Shown here piece after piece: positions 37,159-45,806 of a stretch of 64,000 bases of DNA. The translations under genes were made by a program, and so were the position numbers. The notes beneath the pieces are model-generated. The model saw only the letters and a list, made by a program, of their open reading frames with translations. It made no database searches and was not told the origin of the DNA. Position 1 is the first letter of the stretch, and the number at the start of each line of letters is the position of its first letter. The stretch comes from Clostridia bacterium (lineage in GTDB: Bacteria > Bacillota > Clostridia > Christensenellales > UBA1242). The stretch covers positions 53,326-117,325 of the forward strand of contig JAAWCQ010000003.1 of the NCBI GenBank assembly GCA_022793335.1, in the 5' to 3' direction.

Positions 37159-38088
37159 ATGAAAATTGACGATATTGATTTTGGTGGAAACTTAATTCTT
37201 GCGCCTATGGCCGGTGTAAGTGATGTTGGCTTTAGGGATGTTTGCTCAGTTTTAGGAGCGGATGCAACTTACAGTGAAATGTTGTCAGCAAGGGCTATGA
37301 AACACAATCCAAAGAAAACAGCGTTTATGACGATATATTCACCAAATGAGAAGGTGAAAATTGGACAGATTTTTGGGCATGAGCCAGAGGTTATGGCAGA
37401 GGCTATTCAAAACCCTTTACTTGACCATTATCAAATAATAGATATCAACATGGGGTGTCCTGCACCTAAAATAGTCAAAAATGGCGAAGGCTCAGCCCTT
37501 CTTAAAGACCTTCCGCTTGCAAGCAAAATTATTTCAGAATGTGTAAAGGCAAGCAAAAAGCCGGTATCGGTTAAAATCAGGCTGGGCACAAGCAGGGACA
37601 ACAGTCTTGAAATAGGGAGAATGTGTGAAGAAAGTGGTGCGAGATTTGTCACTCTTCATGCTCGAACAGCTGAGCAGGGATACAGCGGTCAGGCAGATTA
37701 TGAAGCAATAGCAAGGCTTAAAAGTGCGCTAAAAATTCCCGTTGTTGGGAATGGCGATGTTCGAGATGAAACAAGCTATAAAAAAATGCTTGATACTGGT
37801 GTTGACGGTGTGATGATTGGCAGAGGAGCTCAGGGTAATCCATTTATTTTTAGTCAGCTTAAGAAACTTGATGTTGATTGTGACTTAATGTGGGTGATAA
37901 GGCGGCATATTGAGTTGTTAAGAAAATATTATGATGAAGACTTCATTGTCAAATACATGCGAAAACATCTTTTGTGGTATGGCTCATTTTTAAAAAGTGA
38001 GGAGCGAATTGAGGTTGCGACAAGCCCTTCGATTGACAAATCAATAGAGATCATTGAAAACAGTTTGAAATCATTAAATGCAAGGTGA
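37159..38088 (+). CDS. dusB: tRNA dihydrouridine synthase (DusB type)
   Basis: 309 residues. FMN-binding TIM barrel with LILAPMAGVSDVGFR, the catalytic-cysteine motif INMGCPAPKIVKNGEGSALL, the LHARTAEQGYSGQADY segment and PVVGNGDV and MIGRGAQGNPF phosphate-binding motifs. It reduces uridines in the D-loop of tRNA. No ribosome binding site precedes the ATG; the -10 box lies six bases upstream, so a leaderless transcript is plausible. The family call is secure; the DusB subtype is by general resemblance. Confidence 0.92.
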   Translation: MKIDDIDFGGNLILAPMAGVSDVGFRDVCSVLGADATYSEMLSARAMKHNPKKTAFMTIYSPNEKVKIGQIFGHEPEVMAEAIQNPLLDHYQIIDINMGCPAPKIVKNGEGSALLKDLPLASKIISECVKASKKPVSVKIRLGTSRDNSLEIGRMCEESGARFVTLHARTAEQGYSGQADYEAIARLKSALKIPVVGNGDVRDETSYKKMLDTGVDGVMIGRGAQGNPFIFSQLKKLDVDCDLMWVIRRHIELLRKYYDEDFIVKYMRKHLLWYGSFLKSEERIEVATSPSIDKSIEIIENSLKSLNAR

Positions 38089-38189
38089 GTTTTATTAAGT
38101 GTAGAGTGATTTTGTTGATTCATTCTAAATAGAAATTAAAATAAATAATAAAAATAAAAATCAAAATAATAAAAGAAAAGGAGTTTATT

Positions 38190-39371
38190 ATGAAAAGAAC
38201 GATTAAAGACTTGGTTGGACTTAAAGGAAAGGTGGTGCTGCTTCGAGTTGACTTCAATGTGCCTATGGATGAAACAGGAAGAATTTTGGATGAGACAAGA
38301 ATTGTCAATGCAATTCCGACAATCAAATATTTGATAGAACAGAAGGCAAGAGTGGTTGTGCTTTCTCACCTTGGCAGGCCAAAAGGTTTTGAAATTCATA
38401 AATCGCTTTGGCCTATTGCAATGTCGCTTATGAAAAAACTGCCTTGCAATGTTGATTTTTGCAATGCAGCAATTGGCGAAGAGGTTAAGGAGCGAATTTC
38501 TTATTTGAAAGAGGGAAATGTGTTGCTTCTTGAAAATGTTCGCTTCTATAAGGGTGAAGACGCATGCGATATGGACTTTGCAAAAGAGCTGGCTTCCTAT
38601 GGTGACATTTTTGTAAACGACGCCTTTGGCACTGCGCACCGTAAAAATGCTTCCACTTATGCACTTGCAAGAATACTTCCAAATGCTATTGGGCTTTTAA
38701 TGGAAAAGGAAATCGAAAATCTATCTGATGCTATGCTTGAGCCAAAAAGACCTTTTGTTGCTGTGCTTGGCGGAGCAAAAGTGGATACAAAAATTAAAAT
38801 TATTGAAAAATTCCTTGAAATTGCTGATACCATCATTATCGGTGGTGCAATGGCTTACACCTTCCTTCTCGCAAAGGGGGATATGGTGGGAATGAGCCTT
38901 GTTCAAAATGACTGTATTGATTACGCAAAAGAGGTGCTTGCTAAAGCTGAAGAGCGTGGCAAGAAAATTCTTCTTCCAATCGACCATGTGGGCGTAAGTG
39001 TAAGTGACAGAAAGGCGGCTGTTGTTAAGGTGCAGACCTTGAAGGGTGATTTGATGGGCTATGATATCGGTGAGGAAACGGTAAAACTGTTTAAAGAAGA
39101 AATTGAAAATGCCAGTCAAATTTTCTGGAATGGACCAATGGGAATGTTTGAAAAACCTCAGTTTTCTGCCGGAACAAAGGGTGTTGCTGACGCAATTGCC
39201 TCATCAAATGCTTACAGTATTGTTGGTGGCGGAGATACGGTGAGCGCTGTAAATTCGTTTGGAGTTGCTGACAAAATCAACTTTATATCAACTGGTGGTG
39301 GGGCAAGCATGGAATTTCTCGAGAATGGCACTTTGCCTTGCATTGAAGTAATACAGGAAAAAATAAGATAA
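38190..39371 (+). CDS. pgk: Phosphoglycerate kinase
   Basis: 393 residues. N-terminal 3-phosphoglycerate domain (VVLLRVDFNVPMDETG, LSHLGRPKG), hinge and C-terminal nucleotide domain (LGGAKVDTKIKIIEKF, GPMGMFEKPQF, GGGDTVSAV). It makes ATP and 3-phosphoglycerate in glycolysis. AAAGGAG ribosome binding site. It is followed 35 bases later by tpiA. The gap, gpmI and eno genes that often share the operon are not next to it here. Confidence 0.97.
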   Translation: MKRTIKDLVGLKGKVVLLRVDFNVPMDETGRILDETRIVNAIPTIKYLIEQKARVVVLSHLGRPKGFEIHKSLWPIAMSLMKKLPCNVDFCNAAIGEEVKERISYLKEGNVLLLENVRFYKGEDACDMDFAKELASYGDIFVNDAFGTAHRKNASTYALARILPNAIGLLMEKEIENLSDAMLEPKRPFVAVLGGAKVDTKIKIIEKFLEIADTIIIGGAMAYTFLLAKGDMVGMSLVQNDCIDYAKEVLAKAEERGKKILLPIDHVGVSVSDRKAAVVKVQTLKGDLMGYDIGEETVKLFKEEIENASQIFWNGPMGMFEKPQFSAGTKGVADAIASSNAYSIVGGGDTVSAVNSFGVADKINFISTGGGASMEFLENGTLPCIEVIQEKIR

Positions 39372-39406
39372 TTGGGCGCAAAAAGCCTCAAAATAAGGAG
39401 TTTTGA

Positions 39407-40156
39407 ATGAAAAAAGTAATTGGAAATTTCAAAATGAACAAAACTGTCACTGAGACAAAAGATTATATCATGAAGTTTCTTTCCCGCGTTGATGAAGGAA
39501 AGGCGGAAATTGTGTTGTGCCTGCCTTCAGTTTCGCTGTCTATGGCGAAATATCTTTTAGAGGGAAGCTCTGTCAAGCTTGGCGGTCAAAACATTTCCGA
39601 TGAGGAAGCTGGCAAAAATACCGGCGAAATCAGCGGTGTTATGTTGAAAGACTGCGGTGCTGACTATGTCATTTTAGGACACAGTGAAAGAAGGGCAAAG
39701 TTTAAAGAGAATGGCAAATGTATCAACAAAAAGATTAAAATTGCTCTCAAAAACAGATTGAAAGTCATCTTTTGCATTGGTGAAAGTTTGACTGAAAAAA
39801 ATCTTCAAAAGACAGCTGAAGTTTTGAAAGTCCAACTTGAAGATGGACTGAAAGGGCTTTATGAAAATGAGCTTGACAATATTGTCATCGCCTATGAGCC
39901 TATTTGGGCGATAGGCAGCGGAAAGGTGCCAACAGTCAAAGAGATTGAAGGGTGCGCCAAGATTATAAGAAAAGTTGTTGAAAATGATTTCTCTAAAAAG
40001 GCAGCTGAGAAGATTGAAATTGTCTATGGCGGAAGCGTTGATAATAAAAACTGCGCTTCAATTTCAAAGATAAAAGAGCTTAGCGGCTTGCTTGTAGGAG
40101 GGGCTTGTCTTGACCCTATAAATTTCAGCCAACTTGTGAAAGATGTTAAAAATTGA
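39407..40156 (+). CDS. tpiA: Triosephosphate isomerase
   Basis: 249 residues. The start KVIGNFKMNKT contains the catalytic lysine (usually GNWKMN; here Trp to Phe). Catalytic His is in ILGHSERR and catalytic Glu in AYEPIWAIGSG; the phosphate-binding ends are VYGGSV and LLVGGACL. It interconverts glyceraldehyde 3-phosphate and dihydroxyacetone phosphate. Ribosome binding site AAGGAG; co-transcribed with pgk and probably with the following membrane protein gene. Confidence 0.96.
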   Translation: MKKVIGNFKMNKTVTETKDYIMKFLSRVDEGKAEIVLCLPSVSLSMAKYLLEGSSVKLGGQNISDEEAGKNTGEISGVMLKDCGADYVILGHSERRAKFKENGKCINKKIKIALKNRLKVIFCIGESLTEKNLQKTAEVLKVQLEDGLKGLYENELDNIVIAYEPIWAIGSGKVPTVKEIEGCAKIIRKVVENDFSKKAAEKIEIVYGGSVDNKNCASISKIKELSGLLVGGACLDPINFSQLVKDVKN

Positions 40157-40171
40157 TTTTAGGAGATGAAG

Positions 40172-41056
40172 ATGAGCAAAACTTATGTTAAAAGAGGAAT
40201 ACTCGTTGCACTGCTTTTTCTTTTAGTTTCTCTTTTTGCCTTTGCAGGAAATTCTTTTGTCTCAAATGGTGAAAATTTAAATAGGGAAAACAAACTGAAT
40301 TATTTTGTTTCTTATGCCCGTTTTAAAGAGGATGATAAGTTTGAAGTGGGTTATATGATTGGCATTGACCTTTTTACTTATACAAACGACCAAGCTCAGC
40401 TTAAAGTTTTTGAAAATGCACTCAATGAAGAGTTTAAGAAAGTTTTAGACCAAGAAAAACAATATATTACAGACCTTTCAACTGAGCAAGCTTTGCCAGA
40501 AGAAAGTGTCAAGTTTTCTGAGTTGAAAGTTGATTTTGCTGAAAATAAAATAAGCTATAGCCTGACTTTTAATTCTTTTGAGACTTACAGAAAATATTAT
40601 AAAGATATAAAATATCAAATAGACAAAAAAGCTTTTGTTTCAATGGCAAAAATGGACATTTCAGCAGATTGCTTTTATTCACGAGAGGTGTTTTCAGTAA
40701 GCAGAAAATCGGCATATTTGAATGCCATTTTTACCGCTTGTCAAGGCCTTGATTTTGAAAACAGGTTGATAAGTGAATATAAGCCAATTTTGATGTTTGA
40801 GGTTATCACAGGAAACGCGCGTGCTTATTCAAACTGTCAAAATGTATATTATGGCGAAGATAACCTGTTTCACCATTCATGGAAACTTGATAAGCTATCT
40901 TCTGCAGACACGCTTAAACTAAGGCTTAGAATAATAAATGGCGGTTGGTGGTATTTTATTGCACTTGTCATTCCACTCTGCGTTATGGTGGTGGTAATTA
41001 TTGCTACAGTCATTTCGGATAAAAAGAAAAGGGCGATAAGAAGAATGAAAAGGTAG
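40172..41056 (+). CDS. Membrane-anchored protein of unknown function
   Basis: 294 residues from the ATG at 40172, six bases after AGGAG; an ATG two codons earlier overlaps that site. It has a signal/membrane segment (about 8-28), a large extracytoplasmic domain (about 30-250, acidic and rich in aromatic residues) and a second membrane segment (about 254-280) followed by a positively charged tail KKKRAIRRMKR. So the N- and C-termini are probably cytoplasmic and the central domain outside. It follows tpiA by 15 bases. I do not recognise the family. Confidence 0.65.
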   Translation: MSKTYVKRGILVALLFLLVSLFAFAGNSFVSNGENLNRENKLNYFVSYARFKEDDKFEVGYMIGIDLFTYTNDQAQLKVFENALNEEFKKVLDQEKQYITDLSTEQALPEESVKFSELKVDFAENKISYSLTFNSFETYRKYYKDIKYQIDKKAFVSMAKMDISADCFYSREVFSVSRKSAYLNAIFTACQGLDFENRLISEYKPILMFEVITGNARAYSNCQNVYYGEDNLFHHSWKLDKLSSADTLKLRLRIINGGWWYFIALVIPLCVMVVVIIATVISDKKKRAIRRMKR

Positions 41057-41240
41057 GTTGTTTCTTTAAACAAAATTATAAAAAAATAAGTTGTTTGATT
41101 TTACTTTATTTTGATAATAAACAAAAATTATAATAAAAAAGGGTTAAATTTAGCAAAAAAATGCATTTTTTTAATAAATTTTAACCATTTTACTTGTTTT
41201 TTAGCAAATTATAACAATTTTTTACGCCAAGGAGGGCGTT

Positions 41241-42053
41241 ATGGCAAAAGATGAAAACATTCATTCTGGACATAGAGAACGGCTTTTAGAGACGGTGCAT
41301 AATGTTGGTCTACAAGGCTTAAGCAAGGTACAAGCTGTTGAGTTTATCCTTTTTTACATCTTTCCAAGAGGTGATGTAAATCCGCTGGCACATAGGCTGC
41401 TTGATAAGTTTAAAAATGTTTCTACTATTATGGATGCTTCAGTTGACGATTTAATGACGGTCAAGGGTATGGGAGAAATTTCTTCTAAAAAGCTTAAGGC
41501 TCTTTTGGATGTTTTTTATCTTTACACCTCTTCAAAAGCAAAGCATGAAGATGGCTTAAGCACCTTTGGTGATATTTATGATTACGCTGAAAATTTATTG
41601 AGATATAAAACTGAAGAAGAATTGTATGTATTTGGTTTCAACAGCATGAATGATTTTGTTGCTGACAGATGTTTGGCGCGTGGAACGCTTAAAATGGTTG
41701 GCATTGAGATGCGAGAGATAAGCAATTTTGTCAATACATTCAAAGTGCCATACATAAGCATTGCACACAATCATCCAGGTGGAAGCTGTAAGGCTTCAGA
41801 ACAGGATGTGGAGGCACATGTTGACCTTGAAAGAAAATTTGAATTTGCTGGTTGCACTTTGCGGGATGATTTCATTATTGGTGAAGACGGAATTTACAGC
41901 ATGAGCAATAAGTGTATTGTGAGATATTTCAACAGAAACGATAAATATGAAGATATTGTTGACCTTTTAAGAGACAACAGAAGAGAAGGCACGCAAAATT
42001 CAACGGGCTCGGTGCCTTCAAACAGAAATAAAGAATTGCCTCCAGAATTTTAA
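41241..42053 (+). CDS. radC: RadC/JAB-domain protein
   Basis: 270 residues. Helix-hairpin-helix-like region with DDLMTVKGMGEISSKKLKAL (about 72-95) and a C-terminal JAMM/MPN domain with HNHPGGSCKASEQD (about 174-187) as metal site. RadC family proteins are common but their exact role in DNA repair is disputed. AAGGAGG ribosome binding site. The C-terminal 25 residues are polar and probably disordered. Upstream lies a 20-odd-bp AT-rich inverted repeat (about 41140-41187). Confidence 0.85.
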   Translation: MAKDENIHSGHRERLLETVHNVGLQGLSKVQAVEFILFYIFPRGDVNPLAHRLLDKFKNVSTIMDASVDDLMTVKGMGEISSKKLKALLDVFYLYTSSKAKHEDGLSTFGDIYDYAENLLRYKTEEELYVFGFNSMNDFVADRCLARGTLKMVGIEMREISNFVNTFKVPYISIAHNHPGGSCKASEQDVEAHVDLERKFEFAGCTLRDDFIIGEDGIYSMSNKCIVRYFNRNDKYEDIVDLLRDNRREGTQNSTGSVPSNRNKELPPEF

Positions 42054-42165
42054 TTTAAAATAATTCTTGATTAAATAGCGGCGACAATTATATGTGTGCT
42101 TGATTTTTTAGGTTTGATATGAATAGTTATAAAAGTTTGAGAGTAATAGTTAAAAAAGGTGTATT

Positions 42166-42807
42166 ATGAAAAGAATTTTATGTTTTGGTGACAGCAATAC
42201 TTTTGGCTATATTTCTGGCTCTGAACATAGGCGTTATGATGAGAACAAACGCTGGACAGGTGTGTTGCAAAAACTTTTAGGCCTTCAATTTAAAATTATT
42301 GAAGAGGGGCTTAACTCTCGCACCATTATTTCAAAAGATTTAAGAAAGGGAAAAGAGGGGCGATGCGGCTTTGATTATCTTTTGCCTTGCCTTGACAGTC
42401 ATGACCCACTCGATTATGTGATTATCATGCTTGGCACGAATGAGTTGAAGGTTGCTTTTAACAAATCGGCTGAAGAGATAGGCAGAGACTTTGAAGAATT
42501 TATTGTTAAGCCTATTTTGACGAGAAAGTATTATAATGGCAATGTGCCAAAAGTCATAGTTATTTCACCACCAAAAGTAAATAGCAAACTTGCAAATGTA
42601 GGAAAAGAAGGCAAATATGATGAAAGCTCTGAAGAAAAAAGCCTTTTGCTTGAAGGAATTTATAATGAGTTATCAAGAAAAAACGATTGCATTTTTCTCT
42701 CGGCGCTTATGCTTGAGACAGGCATAGATGGGGTGCATTTCACAGAAGGCGCTCATCAAAAACTTGCAAACATGCTTTATTCGAAAATTATGGAAAGTTT
42801 AAAATAA
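42166..42807 (+). CDS. SGNH/GDSL-family hydrolase
   Basis: 213 residues, cytoplasmic by lack of a signal. Block I FGDSNTFGY holds the nucleophilic Ser, block III IIMLGTNELK the Asn, and the C-terminal block V DGVHFTEGAHQKLA the catalytic Asp-His pair. Such enzymes are esterases/lipases or carbohydrate O-deacetylases; the natural substrate is not evident. AAAAGGTG ribosome binding site. Ends in a terminator seven bases after the stop. Confidence 0.85.
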   Translation: MKRILCFGDSNTFGYISGSEHRRYDENKRWTGVLQKLLGLQFKIIEEGLNSRTIISKDLRKGKEGRCGFDYLLPCLDSHDPLDYVIIMLGTNELKVAFNKSAEEIGRDFEEFIVKPILTRKYYNGNVPKVIVISPPKVNSKLANVGKEGKYDESSEEKSLLLEGIYNELSRKNDCIFLSALMLETGIDGVHFTEGAHQKLANMLYSKIMESLK

Positions 42808-42813
42808 CTATAC

Positions 42814-42846
42814 AAAAAAACATATCAATTGCGATATGTTTTTTTA
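42814..42846. terminator. Bidirectional terminator between the SGNH hydrolase and the converging gene
   Basis: A 13-bp stem AAAAAAACATATC/GATATGTTTTTTT with 6-nt loop. Both strands end in T runs, so it serves both converging genes. Confidence 0.88.
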
Positions 42847-42849
42847 TTT

Positions 42850-43335
42850 TTACATTCCACTATAATATTCATTATCTATGCCAGGAATCTCTTCTTCATC
42901 TTCAGCTACAGAAAAATCTTGATTGTCTAAGCAGGTGAGATTTGAAGTGTTGAAAGACAAAATATTTGATTTATATTTAAGATTTTTAAAATCTTTAAGA
43001 GCTTTAATAATTTCTTCAGTTGGATATGAGCCTCTTGAACTTAAATTGACTAAATTTTTTGACATAAGATAACCATAAGCATTTAAAAGTTTTTCTTTTG
43101 ATTCGCTTATCATTAAGCATCTAAAAGTCTTGGGAGAATTAGAATAATTATAGTCAGTTGGAACAAAGAGCATTGAATAGCCTTCATATTTTTTTAGTTG
43201 TTCTGCCTTTGAATTTTTTATGATGACTAAACAGCAATCGCCGCGAACAGGCAATACTTCAGCGTTTGCATCCAATATGAGCATTTCACCTATATTGGAG
43301 TTTGGGTTTGTTTGAATATAATCTAAAATTTTCAT
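42850..43335 (-). CDS. Hypothetical protein, 161 residues
   Basis: Ribosome binding site AAGGAG. No signal or membrane segment. The N-terminal region VLPVRGDCCLVIIKNSKAEQL resembles a small barrel; the last 25 residues are strongly acidic (VAEDEEEIPGIDNEYY). It is monocistronic between two terminators. No family recognised. Confidence 0.55.
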   Translation of the reverse strand: MKILDYIQTNPNSNIGEMLILDANAEVLPVRGDCCLVIIKNSKAEQLKKYEGYSMLFVPTDYNYSNSPKTFRCLMISESKEKLLNAYGYLMSKNLVNLSSRGSYPTEEIIKALKDFKNLKYKSNILSFNTSNLTCLDNQDFSVAEDEEEIPGIDNEYYSGM

Positions 43336-43424
43336 AAAAGCTCCTTATAAAAATCTATTTCAATTTAATTGTAGCATATCTTTTATTTTTAGTCTATATT
43401 TTTCACAAAAAACAATATAAGTTG

Positions 43425-43453
43425 TTTACTTTTTTCAAATTTTATGTTAGAAT
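43425..43453 (+). promoter_or_regulatory. Promoter of rpoZ
   Basis: TTTACT (43425-43430), 17-nt spacer, TAGAAT (43448-43453), about 27 nt upstream of the start codon. Confidence 0.6.
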
Positions 43454-43486
43454 AAACTTGCAAATTAAATAAAGAGGTGAATTATC

Positions 43487-43681
43487 ATGATGATTGAACC
43501 ATCAATTGACAAACTTTTAAGTCAGACAAAAGGAAATAAATACATTCTTTGCAATGTGGTTTCAAAGAGAGCAAAGGAAATTGAAAGTGTGCGCAGGCTT
43601 GAGCTTGCTGACCAAGATAAAAAAGCAATCAGCATTGCTTGTGAAGAGGTCGCAACTGGCAAAGTAAAAACATCAAAATAA
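43487..43681 (+). CDS. rpoZ: RNA polymerase omega subunit
   Basis: 64 residues with the omega signature: SIDKLLSQTKGNKYILCNVVSKRAKEIE and the C-terminal KAISIACEEVATGKVKTS. Omega supports assembly of the RNA polymerase core. In most Firmicutes rpoZ directly follows gmk and precedes coaBC and priA; here gmk (49752) and priA (16644) are elsewhere, so the block has been split up. AGAGGTG ribosome binding site. Confidence 0.85.
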   Translation: MMIEPSIDKLLSQTKGNKYILCNVVSKRAKEIESVRRLELADQDKKAISIACEEVATGKVKTSK

Positions 43682-43684
43682 TTG

Positions 43685-43714
43685 AAAGATGGCTTTAAAT
43701 GAGCTGTCTTTTTT
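43685..43714 (+). terminator. Terminator of rpoZ
   Basis: A 10-bp stem AAAGATGGCT/AGCTGTCTTT with two G-T pairs and T run, starting four bases after the stop codon. Confidence 0.75.
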
Positions 43715-43718
43715 ATAA

Positions 43719-43746
43719 AAAAGTCCACTGTCTTAAGTGGACTTTT
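43719..43746 (-). terminator. Terminator of the sirtuin-like gene
   Basis: An 11-bp stem AAAAGTCCACT/AGTGGACTTTT with 6-nt loop; the T run lies on the minus strand, downstream of the converging gene. Confidence 0.8.
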
Positions 43747-43752
43747 GTGCTT

Positions 43753-44934
43753 TTATAGATATTTGTCTTTAAGTTTTTCCATAGCTTCTTCAAAGGTCAT
43801 TTTCAAAATCAAGTCATCATCTTTTGGTCCTTCAATTGGATAAGCCTCAAAGCCATCTTTTGTATAGAAGCCTTCTGGGTCGATAAAGATGACTTTCTTG
43901 CCAGCTGCACGAGCCTGTCTTTCAACTTGGCGTCTGTCTGCATGTGCGCCCATGCAAATCAGAGATTTTGCGCGTGGGTCAAAGTCGATTTTTTGGATGT
44001 AGGTCTCAAGCTCGTAAGTCCTGAGAATAATTTCTGGAATATCAAATCTTTTTACAAGCCTGTCAAAATTGTTGTTGTAAACTGTTCCGACAAACAAGCC
44101 TTTTTTATAGAGCTGATTAAAAATCTTATACGCTTCTGAGTGCTTGGCTTGAATGCACTTTTTAGGTGTCTGTGAGAAATTGATGTAAGTGGAAACAGGG
44201 TCTTTGATTAAACTTAAAATAAGGTCGTCGTCTTCTGCAAAATAGAATTTTTTGGTGAGGTGATTTTGCACTCTGTAGGTTTCATGCATTTCATATAATG
44301 GGTCAATGCCAGTTGAGATTGATGGGCCGCATCCCATTTCAATTTGGGCTGGAAGATATTTTTCAAGCTCATCAACATTTGTGAGATAGGTTGGGTTTTC
44401 GCGTGTTTCTGGGATTCTGAAAAGCTTTGTCGAATGCCTCCACATTCTGTGATAATGATGCTCATAGTCAAAGCCTTTTGTCACAGCAATGACATCAACA
44501 GAGTTGTAGTTGTCTGGGAAGGTGGCATTGCACGACTCATTTTTAGGGTGGTTGTCATAACAATCAATAATTATCTGAAGATTTTCCTTCTCCCAAATTC
44601 GCTGGTCAACTTGATTAAAGCCATTTTCTTTAAGTGCGGTCAAAATTTTGTTTAAATAGCTTTCATTTTCCTCTTTTGGTAGGGTGTTTGAAACAATCAA
44701 ATAAGCATATTTTAATGAAAGGTGACTGCTTACATTTGTATATGTATTATAGAAATGAATATATCTTCTTCTTTGAGTGGACTCGTCTACATAGCCAGAT
44801 TGATTTTTGTTTTCAGGTCTTTGATTGCGAAACCACATTCCTTCAAAGTAAAATTCACCATTTTCTTCAGCGAAATATTTGTCAAAAACCTGCTCTTCAG
44901 TTTTGTTAAATTTAAAAATATTTAATGGAAACAT
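43753..44934 (-). CDS. Divergent sirtuin-like NAD-binding protein
   Basis: 393 residues from the ATG at 44934, which has GGAGG upstream; 16 more codons are open without support. The C-terminal half resembles a sirtuin-type Rossmann fold: EMGCGPSISTGI (about 199-210) in place of GAGxSxxSGIP, GTVYNNNFDRL in place of TQNIDGLH, and LICMGAHADRR...KKVIFIDPE in place of the NAD-ribose motifs. The catalytic His and the four zinc cysteines of classical deacetylases are not visible, so it may bind or cleave NAD rather than deacetylate. The N-terminal 180 residues are unrecognised. It lies at the start of an accessory region. The sirtuin link rests on motif resemblance only. Confidence 0.45.
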   Translation of the reverse strand: MFPLNIFKFNKTEEQVFDKYFAEENGEFYFEGMWFRNQRPENKNQSGYVDESTQRRRYIHFYNTYTNVSSHLSLKYAYLIVSNTLPKEENESYLNKILTALKENGFNQVDQRIWEKENLQIIIDCYDNHPKNESCNATFPDNYNSVDVIAVTKGFDYEHHYHRMWRHSTKLFRIPETRENPTYLTNVDELEKYLPAQIEMGCGPSISTGIDPLYEMHETYRVQNHLTKKFYFAEDDDLILSLIKDPVSTYINFSQTPKKCIQAKHSEAYKIFNQLYKKGLFVGTVYNNNFDRLVKRFDIPEIILRTYELETYIQKIDFDPRAKSLICMGAHADRRQVERQARAAGKKVIFIDPEGFYTKDGFEAYPIEGPKDDDLILKMTFEEAMEKLKDKYL

Positions 44935-44986
44935 AGAATTCCTCCTACAATTGAGTTTAAAATAATTTTGGAAAATAGTCAAATAA

Positions 44987-45012
44987 AAAAGCCCATCCTT
45001 TGTGATGGGCTT
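44987..45012 (-). terminator. Minus-strand terminator upstream of the sirtuin-like gene
   Basis: A 9-bp stem AAGCCCATC/GATGGGCTT with 6-nt loop; only the minus strand ends in a T run. It therefore terminates the zinc-ribbon gene array that is transcribed towards it. Confidence 0.75.
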
Positions 45013-45177
45013 ATTATATATCTATATAAACATTTTTTATCTGAGTGTGAAATTTTAAACACTTGTTACATCTTGGCAATTGCAGTTTTTAAAAATGTTG
45101 TTGGATTTTTTATGAGTTATCTTTTATATTACAATTTTTTGTATATTATTCTAGCAATGAATATTTTCAAATTATAT

Positions 45178-45639
45178 TTATTGCAACCAATATCTGTCAG
45201 TAGTATCATCCCAAATGTCTTTTAAAAGTTTACCATCAATTTTTGCATTGTTTTTAAAGTCATCTTTCGTTTTAAATATTTGACTTTCTTTTGTTTTTGA
45301 GTTGTAAAGTTGAATATTTAACTCATCTTTATTTTTGCCAACAAGTTCAACCGCAAAATAAGTGCCTTTGTATTCAAACTGCGTTTCACTATAAAAAAAC
45401 AGAGCTTCAATAAATTCATCAAGGTTGGGCTCAAAAGGTTTCCCTTCACTATAAAGTTGTTTTGCTTTGTTGAAAGATATCAAGTTTCGATATATCACAT
45501 TATCTGGATTTTCCTCACAAAAAGGATCATTGTACCATCCACAAAAAGGACATGGATTTAAATCTAAATCAGACGTCACATAATTTTTTTTACACACAGC
45601 ACATACTTTTTTAATGTCTTTTTCTAATATTTTTTTCAT
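45178..45639 (-). CDS. Zinc-ribbon immunity-like protein, copy 1
   Basis: 153 residues from the ATG at 45639, six bases after GGAG; an ATG two codons upstream overlaps it. N-terminal zinc ribbon CAVC...CPFCGW (about 14-35), then the family core NLISFNKAKQLYSEGKPFEPNLDEFIEAL and FEYKGTYFAVEL, ending AKIDGKLLKDIWDDTTDRYWLQ. Three paralogues follow upstream (45807, 46344, 46981). Each is preceded by a short broken reading frame that looks like the end of a toxin gene, the place where an immunity gene normally sits. The role as immunity protein is inferred from that layout only. Its last 85 bases are almost identical to those of copy 4. Confidence 0.6.
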   Translation of the reverse strand: MKKILEKDIKKVCAVCKKNYVTSDLDLNPCPFCGWYNDPFCEENPDNVIYRNLISFNKAKQLYSEGKPFEPNLDEFIEALFFYSETQFEYKGTYFAVELVGKNKDELNIQLYNSKTKESQIFKTKDDFKNNAKIDGKLLKDIWDDTTDRYWLQ

Positions 45640-45652
45640 TTTCATCTCCTTT

Positions 45653-45739
45653 TTAACAATATGACGAATTTACAGGGATTGGTTTTTGCCTCGGCATTTT
45701 TTTTGACCAATTCCATGAATGGTCGTGTAAAAATAGTGT
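45653..45739 (-). pseudogene. Toxin C-terminal remnant before immunity-like gene 1
   Basis: A 28-codon open stretch ending TAA just ahead of the ribosome binding site of copy 1. It translates to ...FLHDHSWNWSKKMPRQ...VNSSYC, clearly similar to the remnant at 46806 (FPHDHPWDWNKNKPRQ...INNSYC). No start codon or ribosome binding site. Looks like the 3' end of a toxin gene left next to its immunity gene. Confidence 0.55.
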
Positions 45740-45806
45740 TTATTTTAAAAATCGTTATGATTCAAATATTCCCATGAAAAGATATGCTTTTTTTGATTTT
45801 ATTCTT

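Noticed and set aside
41140-41187. AT-rich inverted repeat upstream of radC as a terminator
   Set aside because: The stem is almost only A and T and no T run follows directly; could be chance in AT-rich DNA.
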